DNA from: CAYMQB01 sp964392665
GTDB taxonomy: Bacteria; Hydrothermota; E44-bin80
DNA: 64,000 bases
Assembly: GCA_964392665.1 (NCBI GenBank)
Contig: CAYMQB010000011.1
Location: forward strand, 1-64,000
Reading direction: 5' to 3'
The position numbers and the translations under genes are program-made. The notes under the pieces are model-generated. The model was not told where the DNA came from, ran no database searches, and saw only the letters and a program-made list of their open reading frames with translations. This document shows, piece after piece, positions 23,736 to 32,261 of this stretch (position 1 is the first letter of the stretch; each line of letters starts with the position of its first letter).

Positions 23736-25088
23736 CTACTTTGGTATTGCCAATGAACCCATGGGGTCCCAGGGTGGAAGCACAATGGGTTTCTTGTTAA
23801 GAAGTTTTACAGTTTTTTGCGACACATATTTCTTGTTAATCACTACCTGATAAAGAAATTCATCGAACCACTTGTCGCTCATCACAAAGTATCCCTTTTT
23901 CCCCGCATTTTCACCCCAGCTATTCTCAACCTTCCAACGAATTGGTTTTCCATTAATAAGGTTTGCACCCGTAAAAACCATAGCATGAGTAAGTTTACTT
24001 TCTCCGTAATCAAGCCGTTCACCCTTATTCCATTCGAAGTCTGTACCGAAAATAAGGTTATAATCAAAAAGCTCTGTATCCATTATGCCCTTTTCTCTAT
24101 CGGAGAATTTTCCGACATCACAGCCAAACCATATTGGTTCATTATCTTTTAACTGTTTAACCGCAAGCTTTTTTAATTCCTTACTTGGAAGATTAAGATA
24201 GAGTACCTCTTTACCACCTTTTACATTTCCGAGATATTTAACGGTATATGTTTTATTGTATTGTTTGTCTTCCATTGGCGCATTTATGATACTTACATAG
24301 TCTCTTAGATTAAGTCCAATAAATTTCGTGTAGAATTGCCGAGGCGTAACATTTCTATATCTATGAAATTTGTTTTTCTTGTCTCTATATTCGAAGTTAA
24401 ACCTAACCGGCGGAATACCGAAACTCAGAGCCAGAAATCTGTATATTTCTTCAAGCATTTTTTCCTTTGTTTTTCTGATATTCGCGATTGTACTATGGTG
24501 TTTTTTCATCTTCCTTAGTATAGAAGCATTTTCTCTGAGTTTTTGGGTAAGCAACCTGTTTATAAATGAAGAATTGGTGCTATTAAATGTTTCAGGATAT
24601 GTGTTCTTCGGAACAATTCCATATTTCTCCACAAGATTTATGAACATATCCCACTGTCCACCATCGTTAACAGGGGACTCTAGAAGCCACATAACAGTTC
24701 TGCTCCGTATATCTTCATCGATTGTATCTATTATGTTTTCAAGGAAGTAATTAGATTTCTCCAGTTTATCAAAAAAGAACGGATAAGTCTGTGATAGTTC
24801 AAATTGCTCAAGATGCAATTTACGCATTAGATATATTCTCAATGTATTAGTTCCTGCAAAGAGCCAACACCGCCCGCTTTTTTCCTGGTAAGTAATTTTT
24901 GCTGTTTTTAGTTCATTAGAGAAAGCGAAGTCCATATTTATGATACTGTTTCTATTCATTGCCACATCGTTCACTGAAACTTTGGTTACGGCATCCATCA
25001 TAATCCTGTTGTGAGGATTCGTAAGAAATTGACTCTCAAATTGATTAAGAAGAATTTTTGTAATCTGCTGTTTTGAATTTGCGCTCAT
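23736..25088 (-). CDS. pepC: Aminopeptidase C (bleomycin hydrolase family, C1B)
   Basis: A 450-residue papain-fold cysteine aminopeptidase. Catalytic elements: QEKSGRCWLFAGTN (oxyanion Gln and nucleophile Cys, about 70-83), KLTHAMVFTGAN (His) and WKVENSWGENAGKKGYF (Asn). Length and order match PepC. No signal peptide, so cytosolic peptide trimming is expected. It runs convergent to the HdrA/Nuo operon with a 4-base gap. The minus-strand Shine-Dalgarno AAAAGGAG precedes ATG 25088. Confidence 0.93.
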   Translation of the reverse strand: MSANSKQQITKILLNQFESQFLTNPHNRIMMDAVTKVSVNDVAMNRNSIINMDFAFSNELKTAKITYQEKSGRCWLFAGTNTLRIYLMRKLHLEQFELSQTYPFFFDKLEKSNYFLENIIDTIDEDIRSRTVMWLLESPVNDGGQWDMFINLVEKYGIVPKNTYPETFNSTNSSFINRLLTQKLRENASILRKMKKHHSTIANIRKTKEKMLEEIYRFLALSFGIPPVRFNFEYRDKKNKFHRYRNVTPRQFYTKFIGLNLRDYVSIINAPMEDKQYNKTYTVKYLGNVKGGKEVLYLNLPSKELKKLAVKQLKDNEPIWFGCDVGKFSDREKGIMDTELFDYNLIFGTDFEWNKGERLDYGESKLTHAMVFTGANLINGKPIRWKVENSWGENAGKKGYFVMSDKWFDEFLYQVVINKKYVSQKTVKLLNKKPIVLPPWDPMGSLAIPK

Positions 25089-25128
25089 TTTATCTCCTTT
25101 TAGGTTTTATCATTATACATCTTAATTC

Positions 25129-25157
25129 AGCATAGTTTATTTTCGTTGTATTGTCAA
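25129..25157 (-). promoter_or_regulatory. Promoter of pepC
   Basis: Minus strand: TTGACA (25157-25152), 17 bases, TATGCT (25134-25129), then a ~35-base leader with a normal Shine-Dalgarno. It lies back to back with the promoter at 25181. Confidence 0.7.
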
Positions 25158-25180
25158 GTATTTTTGACAAAAAATAATGC

Positions 25181-25209
25181 TTGCCATATATCGGATTTGA
25201 TGATATAAA
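25181..25209 (+). promoter_or_regulatory. Promoter of the 25234 gene
   Basis: TTGCCA (25181-25186), 17 bases, TATAAA (25204-25209). AAAGGAGG follows at 25223-25230. Confidence 0.6.
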
Positions 25210-25233
25210 TGCAATTAGTATAAAGGAGGTAAC

Positions 25234-25878
25234 ATGTGTGGCAAGCTCAAACTAACTTTGCCTATGGTTCTGCTGTTTTTGTTCTTCCTGAATCTTGCGG
25301 CAGATTCACCCCTTACATCTACAGCTTTTTATTCTGCGTATAGTGATATAGATATGGTGCAGAAGGCAGCAAAATCCGGTGTTCTAACAGAGGAAGTTGC
25401 TGGATTTCTTTCATGTAAGGAAAACTCTATTGATGTGAAAGCTGCGGTTATAAATGCTCTATCCTGGGACATTAATGGAAAGAACAGCTATGAGTTTTTC
25501 AGTAAGGTTCTTAAGAAAAAATACAACAAGGGTGTTGACAGTCTCATCCTCGACGAATTGACAGGTGATGAAGTGTTCTGTTTGGGTTATCTTCTTGCAA
25601 TGGATGATTATTTTGACGTTTATGACGCACTTGATATTCTTGATATTGCCTGGGGGAAAAACGACACCAGTTTTACTGTTTCGATGATATATGCATTAGT
25701 CGAGGCGCAAGCTGCAATGGACTATGATTGGTGTGAGGTGTGGGAGTTGATTAAGGATGAATTGAATGATAAAACACTTAAAAGGGATATGCGAGAGGGG
25801 GCAGTGGATTTAATTTTGGATTATATGAAACTCTACAGAGAATACTGTAATGGAGGGGAAGACACATTGGATGAATAA
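25234..25878 (+). CDS. Secreted protein of unknown function
   Basis: 214 residues with an N-terminal signal segment (LTLPMVLLFLFFLNLAA). The mature part is acidic and mostly helical (DVYDALDILDIAWGKND, DLILDYMKLYREYCN), possibly HEAT-like. I recognise no family. It starts at ATG 25234 after AAAGGAGGTAAC and has its own promoter. The next gene is 127 bases on. Confidence 0.7.
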   Translation: MCGKLKLTLPMVLLFLFFLNLAADSPLTSTAFYSAYSDIDMVQKAAKSGVLTEEVAGFLSCKENSIDVKAAVINALSWDINGKNSYEFFSKVLKKKYNKGVDSLILDELTGDEVFCLGYLLAMDDYFDVYDALDILDIAWGKNDTSFTVSMIYALVEAQAAMDYDWCEVWELIKDELNDKTLKRDMREGAVDLILDYMKLYREYCNGGEDTLDE

Positions 25879-26005
25879 TAGGGAATGAGAACAAAATGCT
25901 TAGATTATAAGATCGGTTCTAAAGTCAAAATGGAAAAATATTCGCGATGATAGTGATTCAAAAAGTACATAAAACGCATTTAACTGAATATTTACGGAGA
26001 TAATT

Positions 26006-26365
26006 ATGTCGGATGAGAAAATTGTGGCGTTTTGCGGAATCGTTTGCACCGAATGTCCTGCATTTTTGGCAAGAAAGAATGATGATGATGAATTGAGGAG
26101 GAAGACTGCAGAAAGATGGTCATCTCCCGAGTTTCCCATAAAGGCTGAAAGCATAGATTGCTATGGCTGTTTTGCAACTGACAAGAAGATGATGGAGTTT
26201 TGCAGACAATGCAGGATTAGGAATTGTGGAGTTGAAAAAGGTGTCGAAAACTGTGCTTACTGTGATGAGTATCCCTGTTTGAAACTCGAAGAGTTGTGGA
26301 AACACTTGCAACTTCCTGAACCAAAAGAAGTGCTTGATAAAATAAAAAAACAGTTATCATTATAG
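26006..26365 (+). CDS. DUF3795 cysteine-rich protein
   Basis: 119 residues. The DUF3795 pattern is clear: VAFCGIVCTECPAFLA at the N-terminus, then ESIDCYGCFAT, EFCRQCRIRNCGVEKGVENC and CDEYPCLKLEEL. The Cys pairs should bind zinc or an Fe-S cluster; no activity is established for the family. Cytosolic. No strong promoter or Shine-Dalgarno beyond TACGGAGA upstream. Confidence 0.85.
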   Translation: MSDEKIVAFCGIVCTECPAFLARKNDDDELRRKTAERWSSPEFPIKAESIDCYGCFATDKKMMEFCRQCRIRNCGVEKGVENCAYCDEYPCLKLEELWKHLQLPEPKEVLDKIKKQLSL

Positions 26366-26482
26366 TAAAAGGGAAATTTGCTAAAGAAAGAGCGATGCAT
26401 ATGTCAGAATTCAGGAAGATTAGAAATGGAATTCGAAAGGAAATAAGGGCAAATGCTGATGTGTGCAATTGATATTTTTTTC

Positions 26483-26511
26483 TTGACATTGTGTATATTT
26501 TATTTTAGTAG
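26483..26511 (+). promoter_or_regulatory. Probable promoter of the CXXC microprotein/NapH-like pair
   Basis: TTGACA (26483-26488), 17 bases, TAGTAG (26506-26511). GTG 26521 follows 9 bases later without a Shine-Dalgarno. A weaker example of the leaderless layout. Confidence 0.45.
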
Positions 26512-26520
26512 TTGCCTATT

Positions 26521-26661
26521 GTGAAAAGATACATAATCTTTTTAATTGGTATCACAGTTTCAGGTTTCCTCATTTTCTACGGGGTTAAACTTGGTGATTT
26601 CGTTGAAGTGATTAGAAATGCTGCGCTGTTGTGTCTCTCTTGTGTTGGCATTGCAAACTAA
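26521..26661 (+). CDS. CXXC-motif microprotein (CD1871A-like)
   Basis: A 46-residue frame from GTG 26521 to TAA. It has a charged VKRY start, one hydrophobic helix (IIFLIGITVSGFLIFYGV), then NAALLCLSCVGIAN with a CxxC near the end. It matches what I know of the short CD1871A-type family, usually found next to membrane 4Fe-4S proteins. The next gene begins 3 bases after its stop and is exactly such a protein. Probably a membrane-anchored redox or electron-delivery factor (inference). Confidence 0.7.
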   Translation: MKRYIIFLIGITVSGFLIFYGVKLGDFVEVIRNAALLCLSCVGIAN

Positions 26662-26664
26662 CAT

Positions 26665-27534
26665 ATGAGAATAATAATCGTTCAGATTCTCAGCACTCTC
26701 GGAATAAATAGCTATTTCTATGCAATCGTTAAAAAAGGAATATATCAAGGTCCATTGAAGGGCATCCCGTTGCCGATTATGAACTGTTACGCCTGTCCTC
26801 TTGCGCGGACTGCCTGCCCTATTGGAACGCTCCAGCATTATGCAAGCATAAGAGCAATTCCGTATTACCTTATAGGAATTTTTGGTGTTGTAGGTTTTGC
26901 AGTTGGAAGAGCGACCTGTGGTTGGATTTGCCCGTTTGGTTTTTTTCAAGACCTTTTGTTCAAAATTAGAACATTCAAGATAAGAATTCCCAAATTCTTT
27001 TCGTATTTCAAGTTTGCATTTCTGGTTATACTTGTGATATTAATTCCCTATTTCACACATGAGCCCTGGTTTTCCAAACTGTGTCCGGTCGGATCTCTCG
27101 AAGGCGGAATTCCTATAATTGCCTGGAATCCACAAACAGGTGGGCTTACAGGACTTCGCAATCTTATTGGTTGGCTCTACTTCTTGAAACTCGGGATTGT
27201 TGTATTTATACTCGGATTATCGGTAGTATCGAAAAGACCATTTTGCAGAATATTCTGTCCGGTGGGAGCAATTCTCGCTCTTTTCAACAAAGTCAGTCTC
27301 CTGCAAATCAAGCTTAGGGAAAATACCTGTAATCCTTTGAGATGCAATATTTGCCAGGATGTTTGCCCTATGGATATAAAGATATACGAAAATACAACAA
27401 ATTTAGATTGCATTAGATGTGGAAGATGCATTTCTGCCTGTCCTGACAATGCTCTTTATATCACCCCATTTTTTAAGAAGGGTAAATTGGCTGATAAAAA
27501 GCCCATCATAAGCTCAATCGTAAAACATCAGTAA
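26665..27534 (+). CDS. NapH/YccM-type membrane 4Fe-4S protein
   Basis: 289 residues with about five membrane helices. Cys motifs CYACPLARTACPIG (about 34-47), CGWICPFGFFQ, KLCPVGSLEG and CRIFCPVGA are the twin CxxxCP signatures of the NapH/NosR/YccM group. Two C-terminal 4Fe-4S clusters (CNPLRCNICQDVCP and CIRCGRCISACP) follow. Such proteins move electrons across the inner membrane. Directly behind the CXXC microprotein, likely one transcript. Confidence 0.87.
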   Translation: MRIIIVQILSTLGINSYFYAIVKKGIYQGPLKGIPLPIMNCYACPLARTACPIGTLQHYASIRAIPYYLIGIFGVVGFAVGRATCGWICPFGFFQDLLFKIRTFKIRIPKFFSYFKFAFLVILVILIPYFTHEPWFSKLCPVGSLEGGIPIIAWNPQTGGLTGLRNLIGWLYFLKLGIVVFILGLSVVSKRPFCRIFCPVGAILALFNKVSLLQIKLRENTCNPLRCNICQDVCPMDIKIYENTTNLDCIRCGRCISACPDNALYITPFFKKGKLADKKPIISSIVKHQ

Positions 27535-27559
27535 ACCCCGTTACATTCTCCTCTAAGGG

Positions 27560-27784
27560 TGTCATTGCGAGTAACTCTTCTTGCCCTGTGTCATAACATT
27601 ATGCACAAAACATTTTCCTATTACACGGGGCTTGCTCCACAAATGCGAAGCAATCCCCTATTCGCTCCCAGTCAATATGAGATTGCCACGCCTTTACTTC
27701 GTTCAGGCTCGCAATGACGGCTTTTACTGACTATTTACCCTCAAGCTAATGCATTGTCATTCCTGCAACAGCAAGAATCCAGTC
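27560..27784. repeat. REP/MITE-like palindromic repeat, near full length, plus a second short repeat
   Basis: GTCATTGCGAGTAA (27560 on) and its inverted end CTCGCAATGACGG (to 27720) bound a ~160-base imperfect palindrome. It contains GAAGCAATCCCC and GAGATTGCCACGCC. Another family follows at 27755-27784 (GTCATTCCTGCAACAGCAAGAATCCAGT, related to 18710). This fills the 336-base gap between two convergent genes; no gene is seen. Confidence 0.7.
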
Positions 27785-27870
27785 AACCTGCTGGCAATCT
27801 TAAAATAGAATTCTCCACTTGCTGGTTATAACATAACGGCGCTGCAAATCAGAATAAAAAAGTAAGGTTT

Positions 27871-29271
27871 TTATGACTTAAAGAAAGCTTTGTATGCTTT
27901 GTATGTTTCATAGAGGTCTGCTTTAGCAGAAACCTCGAAAGGTGAGTGCATTCCAAGTACAGCAGGACCGCAGTCAACGGTCTCTATGCTCTGGTTGGCT
28001 ATATATTCTGAAACGGTTCCACCACCACCTTCATCCACCTTACCAAGTTCCCCTGTTTGCCAGACCACTTCATTTTTGTTAAACAGATTCCTTATTTCAC
28101 CTACGAATTCAGCAGAGGCATCATTGGTGCCGTATTTTCCTCCAGACCCAGTATACTTTGTGAGTACGACACCGTAACCAATTTTTGCTGCATTGGTTTT
28201 TTCAAGAACATTTTGGTAGTTTGGATTTACTGCAGCATTTACATCAGCGGAAAGAGCCTTTGAATTGGTGAGAGTTTCTCTAACCTTATCGAAGCTGCAT
28301 TTTTCGCCCCTTAAGGAAATGAGCCCCCTGATGCAGTCTGTAAGGAATTGCGATTGGGCACCTGTTGCTCCAACACTTCCTATTTCTTCTTTGTCCACGA
28401 ACAGGGCAAGGCAGGAATGTTCCGGGTTCTTAATTTCTGCTATTGCGCTAAAGGATGTGAAACCGCATATTCTATCATCCTGCCCATAGCCGCCAACAAG
28501 ACTTCTATCCCATCCGATGTCTCTCGCAGGCATTGCAGGAACAACTTCTATTTCAGCGCTAATAAAGTCCTCTTCCTTGATTCCATATATTTTGTTAAGA
28601 ATTTGAATAATTGCGATCTTGACTTTTTCTTTTTCATCATCATCAGGAAAAGGAAAACTTCCTGCAAGCAAGCTAAGTTTCTCGCCTTCTATTGCTTCTG
28701 CCAATTTTTTCTGGGATTGTTCTTTCCTCGAAAGATGGGGGAGAAGGTCCGCAATAGTAAAAACAGGATCTTTCAGGTTATCACCGATACTTATTTCAAC
28801 TTTTTTTCCGTCCCCTTTTACAATGATTCCATGTAGTGAAAGGGGAATAGAAGTCCACTGATATTTTTTGATTCCTCCATAATAATGCGTTTTTAAGATA
28901 GCCAGTTCTGCTTCTTCGCATAGAGGATTTGGCTTGAGGTCAAGACGGGGAGAATCAATGTGAGATGCAACCAATCTTATCCCTTCTATAATGGGTTTTT
29001 TACCTGTAATTGCAAGGGCAATGCTTTTACCTCTGTTCACAAGGTAGAAATTCCTGGCTTTCCTATTTACGAATTCTTTGAAGCCCTTCTTTTCGGAAGC
29101 TCGGACTATCCATTTGCAGGTCTCGCGTTCTGTTTTCACATTTGTGAGAAAGTTCTTGTATGCTTCTGCAAATTGGAAAACGTCCCTTTTGTCTTTCTCT
29201 GAATACTTATTCCAAGCAGGTTTGAGCTCACGCAGTAGTAGTTTCTTTACCTTTTTCGTATGGCTTTTCAT
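27871..29271 (-). CDS. M18-family zinc aminopeptidase
   Basis: 466 residues of an M18 (aspartyl aminopeptidase-type) di-zinc enzyme. VASHIDSPRLDLKPNP carries the first His and Asp ligands. FVDKEEIGSVGATGAQS has the catalytic Glu pair. SADVNAAVNPNY, GSGGKYGTNDASAEF and ETVDCGPAVLGMHSPFEV hold the remaining ligands. It should release N-terminal acidic or neutral residues in the cytosol. I start at ATG 29271 (Shine-Dalgarno AAAGGAA); an upstream frame to 29313 lies inside the preceding gene. Confidence 0.9.
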   Translation of the reverse strand: MKSHTKKVKKLLLRELKPAWNKYSEKDKRDVFQFAEAYKNFLTNVKTERETCKWIVRASEKKGFKEFVNRKARNFYLVNRGKSIALAITGKKPIIEGIRLVASHIDSPRLDLKPNPLCEEAELAILKTHYYGGIKKYQWTSIPLSLHGIIVKGDGKKVEISIGDNLKDPVFTIADLLPHLSRKEQSQKKLAEAIEGEKLSLLAGSFPFPDDDEKEKVKIAIIQILNKIYGIKEEDFISAEIEVVPAMPARDIGWDRSLVGGYGQDDRICGFTSFSAIAEIKNPEHSCLALFVDKEEIGSVGATGAQSQFLTDCIRGLISLRGEKCSFDKVRETLTNSKALSADVNAAVNPNYQNVLEKTNAAKIGYGVVLTKYTGSGGKYGTNDASAEFVGEIRNLFNKNEVVWQTGELGKVDEGGGGTVSEYIANQSIETVDCGPAVLGMHSPFEVSAKADLYETYKAYKAFFKS

Positions 29272-29293
29272 AATATTCCTTTCTCTTACATAA

Positions 29294-30751
29294 TCAAAAT
29301 CTGCTGAATACATTCATTTTAATACCCTCAAATGCTTCTTCTATTCTACACACCCCTCCTGAACATAGAAGTCCACCTTTTTCCGATCCTGCCATAACAT
29401 TAAGCGTATGCTTATCGGAAATATGCCATTTCATCTCAATAACCTTCCACTCAGTTCCTTCACCTTCCAAAAGGACTTCTTTATCTCTAATCGTCCATCT
29501 GCCTGAAAGTGTAACGGACGGGAGAATTCCAAGGTCAATTGAAACACCGTTATCTGTAAAGCTTATCGTATCCAAATCAACTATTCGAGAATCCAATCCG
29601 ATATTAAATGAGTGAGACAAGAATAGTCCTGAAATTCCAAAATGCGGAAGCAATTCGATTTTTTCATCTATAATGGGTTCAGGTTTCCTGTATCCCTTTT
29701 TCTTAAGGTTAAAAACCAATATTGGACCCTGCTTTGTTGCATTACCTTTTATTTCGCCAAAGTATTCATCGAACCCAATGGAATCCAAAGAAATGGTTGC
29801 AAGTTTCGATGTGTTGAACCTGAGATACAAGTCTTCAAGAATATTGGTTGAAATATCAAGCATCCATCCTCTTTCATCTTTTGCCCTATTTATGGAGTAA
29901 CCATCGAGATTCCCTGTAGGAGGTGCGTTATACCTGTATATAGTTCCTCCGTATCCGAGAGAGTCATAATTGAAGAATTCAAAGCTCACGGATATGTTTG
30001 CAACGAAGACATTTGTCGAGCCGTAAAATCCGGTTCCCTGCGATTTAGCAAAAAGGGTTTTATCCCAGCCATTCTTCTTTGCTAATTCAGCATAAAGAAC
30101 AACCGGTCCGTGGACAACTTCAATATTTGCACTGTAAACATAAGTTTGATGAGGCTCTTCAACACCTGGGTCAAGAGAAGAGAATCTTACGAAGTTTAGT
30201 GACAGTGGAATGACCGGAATGAAATTGATGTCAATTTTTGCTCCTTCGAGAACGTCGGCAGTATCGTTTATCACAGAATAGTTGCCACTTGACAGAATAA
30301 GGTTTCGTGGTTTTCCGGCTAATAAGAAAAGAGAAATAGGATGAGTTTCGAAACTCATGGATAATCCATCAACATCTCTATCTATATTTACATCTTCTTC
30401 CTCAGTTTGATGAAGGACTAATCCTCTTCCAAAGGATTGGTAGAAATTACCGGTTTTTATGGACCATTCCGGTTTCTTATACTGCAAAAATCTTTTCCGT
30501 ATTCCTTCTTTTCTGAGTGGGTCTTTTAGATCTGAAGGTTCGTATATCTGCCATTCAATAAGAGCTCTGAATGAACCATATGTTCCATTAATATTGACTA
30601 CATCATTGAAAAAGTTGTGATTATCTTGTTTCCATTGCTGATAATGCAACTCATTATTTCCAGAAATCTTGAGTGCAGCTGAGAAAACTACGGTATATGT
30701 GAAAAGTATTAAGGTTAAAACAAGGAAATTAATTAAGTTTTTCTTCGGGAT
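29294..30751 (-). CDS. DUF6029-like outer-membrane beta-barrel protein
   Basis: The first standard start is TTG 30649, which yields a protein without a signal. Upstream in frame lies a clear signal peptide, PKKNLINFLVLTLILF then TYTVVFSAALKISGNNE, so the true start is near 30751-30733. No ATG, GTG or TTG exists there; ATC 30751 after AGAGGGAA is my best guess. The mature part (FFNDVVNINGTYGSFR, YKKPEWSIKTGNFYQSFGRG, DVDGLSMSF) resembles DUF6029 barrels of Bacteroidota-like bacteria. It sits behind the TlpA-like thioredoxin gene, overlapping it by 23 bases. Function unknown. Confidence 0.7.
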   Translation of the reverse strand: MPKKNLINFLVLTLILFTYTVVFSAALKISGNNELHYQQWKQDNHNFFNDVVNINGTYGSFRALIEWQIYEPSDLKDPLRKEGIRKRFLQYKKPEWSIKTGNFYQSFGRGLVLHQTEEEDVNIDRDVDGLSMSFETHPISLFLLAGKPRNLILSSGNYSVINDTADVLEGAKIDINFIPVIPLSLNFVRFSSLDPGVEEPHQTYVYSANIEVVHGPVVLYAELAKKNGWDKTLFAKSQGTGFYGSTNVFVANISVSFEFFNYDSLGYGGTIYRYNAPPTGNLDGYSINRAKDERGWMLDISTNILEDLYLRFNTSKLATISLDSIGFDEYFGEIKGNATKQGPILVFNLKKKGYRKPEPIIDEKIELLPHFGISGLFLSHSFNIGLDSRIVDLDTISFTDNGVSIDLGILPSVTLSGRWTIRDKEVLLEGEGTEWKVIEMKWHISDKHTLNVMAGSEKGGLLCSGGVCRIEEAFEGIKMNVFSRF

Positions 30752-31286
30752 TTCCCTCTTCTTCCGGATAGAGCTCCTCCAGTTTTTCCTTTATTACATT
30801 CTCATCGCCGTCTATGAATCCCTTGCGTCTTAAGATGATATTGCCTTCTTCATCTAACAGATAAACTTCAGGAATTGTTTGAATGCCAAAAAGCTCTTTT
30901 ACTTCGCCATTTTTATCGTAAAGGACTGTATACTCCCATTTATGTCCTTTTACAAGTCCAGGGATCTTGGAGATGTTTCTGGGTCCGTCTTCATTGATTG
31001 CAAGGTAAACAAGCCCCTTTTCTTTGTATTCGCTGAAGATGTCTTTCATAGCATCCAAGCCTTGAATACAACTTTTGCAGTAAACTGCCCAGAAATCGAT
31101 TATAACATATTGACCAAGGAGAGAGTCAAGATATACAGTTTCATTCTCTATTGATTTCAGGCTGAATGAAGGTGCCTTTTCAAGCTCTTCTTCGGCTCCG
31201 ATGGAAAAAAAGAGAACAAGCAGAAAGATAGGAATATATACAATAACCTTTTTCGTAATATTTCCCTTTGTTTTATCACTTATCAT
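30729..31286 (-). CDS. TlpA/ResA-like membrane-anchored thioredoxin
   Basis: 185 residues. One signal or anchor helix (VIVYIPIFLLVLFFSIG), then a thioredoxin fold (APSFSLKSIENETVYLDSL, IIDFWAVYCKSCIQG with the CxxC, GIQTIPEVYLLDEEG with the cis-Pro). Extracytoplasmic disulfide reductant or cytochrome/Fe-S maturation role expected; here perhaps serving the outer-membrane protein encoded next. Its ATG lies 6 bases behind the -10 box, so the mRNA should be leaderless. Confidence 0.87.
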   Translation of the reverse strand: MISDKTKGNITKKVIVYIPIFLLVLFFSIGAEEELEKAPSFSLKSIENETVYLDSLLGQYVIIDFWAVYCKSCIQGLDAMKDIFSEYKEKGLVYLAINEDGPRNISKIPGLVKGHKWEYTVLYDKNGEVKELFGIQTIPEVYLLDEEGNIILRRKGFIDGDENVIKEKLEELYPEEEGNPEEKLN

Positions 31287-31321
31287 TCAAAAATAATATA
31301 TCAACGAGCAACAGATGTCAA
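31287..31321 (-). promoter_or_regulatory. Leaderless-type promoter of the TlpA-like gene
   Basis: Minus strand: TTGACA (31321-31316), 17 bases, TATTAT (31298-31293), 6 bases, ATG 31286. Divergent from the parA promoter at 31345. Confidence 0.8.
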
Positions 31322-31344
31322 GAAAAAAGTTTTCTTGAATTGTC

Positions 31345-31373
31345 TTGACAAAGACGAATTTATTTGGTATTTA
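31345..31373 (+). promoter_or_regulatory. Promoter of the parAB-to-topA run
   Basis: TTGACA (31345-31350), 17 bases, TATTTA (31368-31373), leaving a leader of about 120 bases before parA. Confidence 0.55.
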
Positions 31374-31499
31374 TATCAGGAAATTTGCTTGAATGGACTG
31401 CTTAAGTTGGTTTTAAGGGGATTTTAGAGTGGACTTGAGAATTCGGAGTAATACAAGCAACAAAAGTGTTTGGATAATCTTAGATTATGGGAGGATATA

Positions 31500-32261
31500 C
31501 TGCCGAAGGTCATTGCAATTGCCAATCAGAAGGGTGGTGTGGGAAAAACTACAACAGCCGTCAATCTATGTTCCAGCTTTGCCATTTTTGAAAAGAATGT
31601 ACTTCTCATTGATCTGGACCCTCAGGCAAATGCAACCAGCGGACTGGGTTTTAGCAGTAATGGAATAAAACATTCAGTTTATGAACTCCTAATAAGAGAG
31701 GTGAAGATTAATGAGGTAATAATGGAGACTAAGTTCCCGTTTTTCAAGTTAATACCGTCGAAGGTTGCCCTCGTTGGAGCAGAAATAGAACTGGCGGATA
31801 GAGATGATAGACATTTTAGATTGAAGAATGCAATAAAAGATGTTAAAGAAAATTTTGATTACCTCATAATTGACTGTCCCCCTTCGCTCGGTCTATTGAC
31901 CGTTAATGGGCTTGTTGCCTCGGGATCAGTCCTTATTCCTATCCAGAGTGAATTCTATGCAATGGAGGGACTTGGCAAGCTACTTAATACTATAACTCTG
32001 ATTCAAAAGAGCTTCAACAAAGACCTGGATATCGAGGGCATAGTTGTTACTATGTTTGACTCGCGTTTAAATCTTTCCAGAGAGGTGCTTGCCGAAGTTA
32101 ATAAGTACTTCGGGGAGAAGGTATATAAAACCATAATTCCAAGAAATGTGAAGCTTGCGGAGGCACCGAGTTTTGGTAAACCAGTTGCATTCCATGATAT
32201 TCATTCGAAAGGTGCGGAGAGTTATATGAAACTGGCAAAGGAAATATTGGAGAATGGCTAA
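31500..32261 (+). CDS. parA: Chromosome-partitioning ATPase ParA/Soj
   Basis: 253 residues. PKVIAIANQKGGVGKTTTAV (deviant Walker A) opens the protein, then LLIDLDPQANATSGLG, DYLIIDCPPSLGLLTVN (Walker B) and the switch region VLIPIQSEFYAMEGL. ParA forms ATP-dependent dimers on DNA and moves ParB-bound origins. Start: TTG 31470 gives an unusual 10-residue extension with no Shine-Dalgarno. CTG 31500 lies 5 bases after GGGAGG and gives the standard MPKVIAIANQKGG start, so I prefer CTG. parB follows with an 8-base overlap. Confidence 0.93.
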   Translation: MPKVIAIANQKGGVGKTTTAVNLCSSFAIFEKNVLLIDLDPQANATSGLGFSSNGIKHSVYELLIREVKINEVIMETKFPFFKLIPSKVALVGAEIELADRDDRHFRLKNAIKDVKENFDYLIIDCPPSLGLLTVNGLVASGSVLIPIQSEFYAMEGLGKLLNTITLIQKSFNKDLDIEGIVVTMFDSRLNLSREVLAEVNKYFGEKVYKTIIPRNVKLAEAPSFGKPVAFHDIHSKGAESYMKLAKEILENG

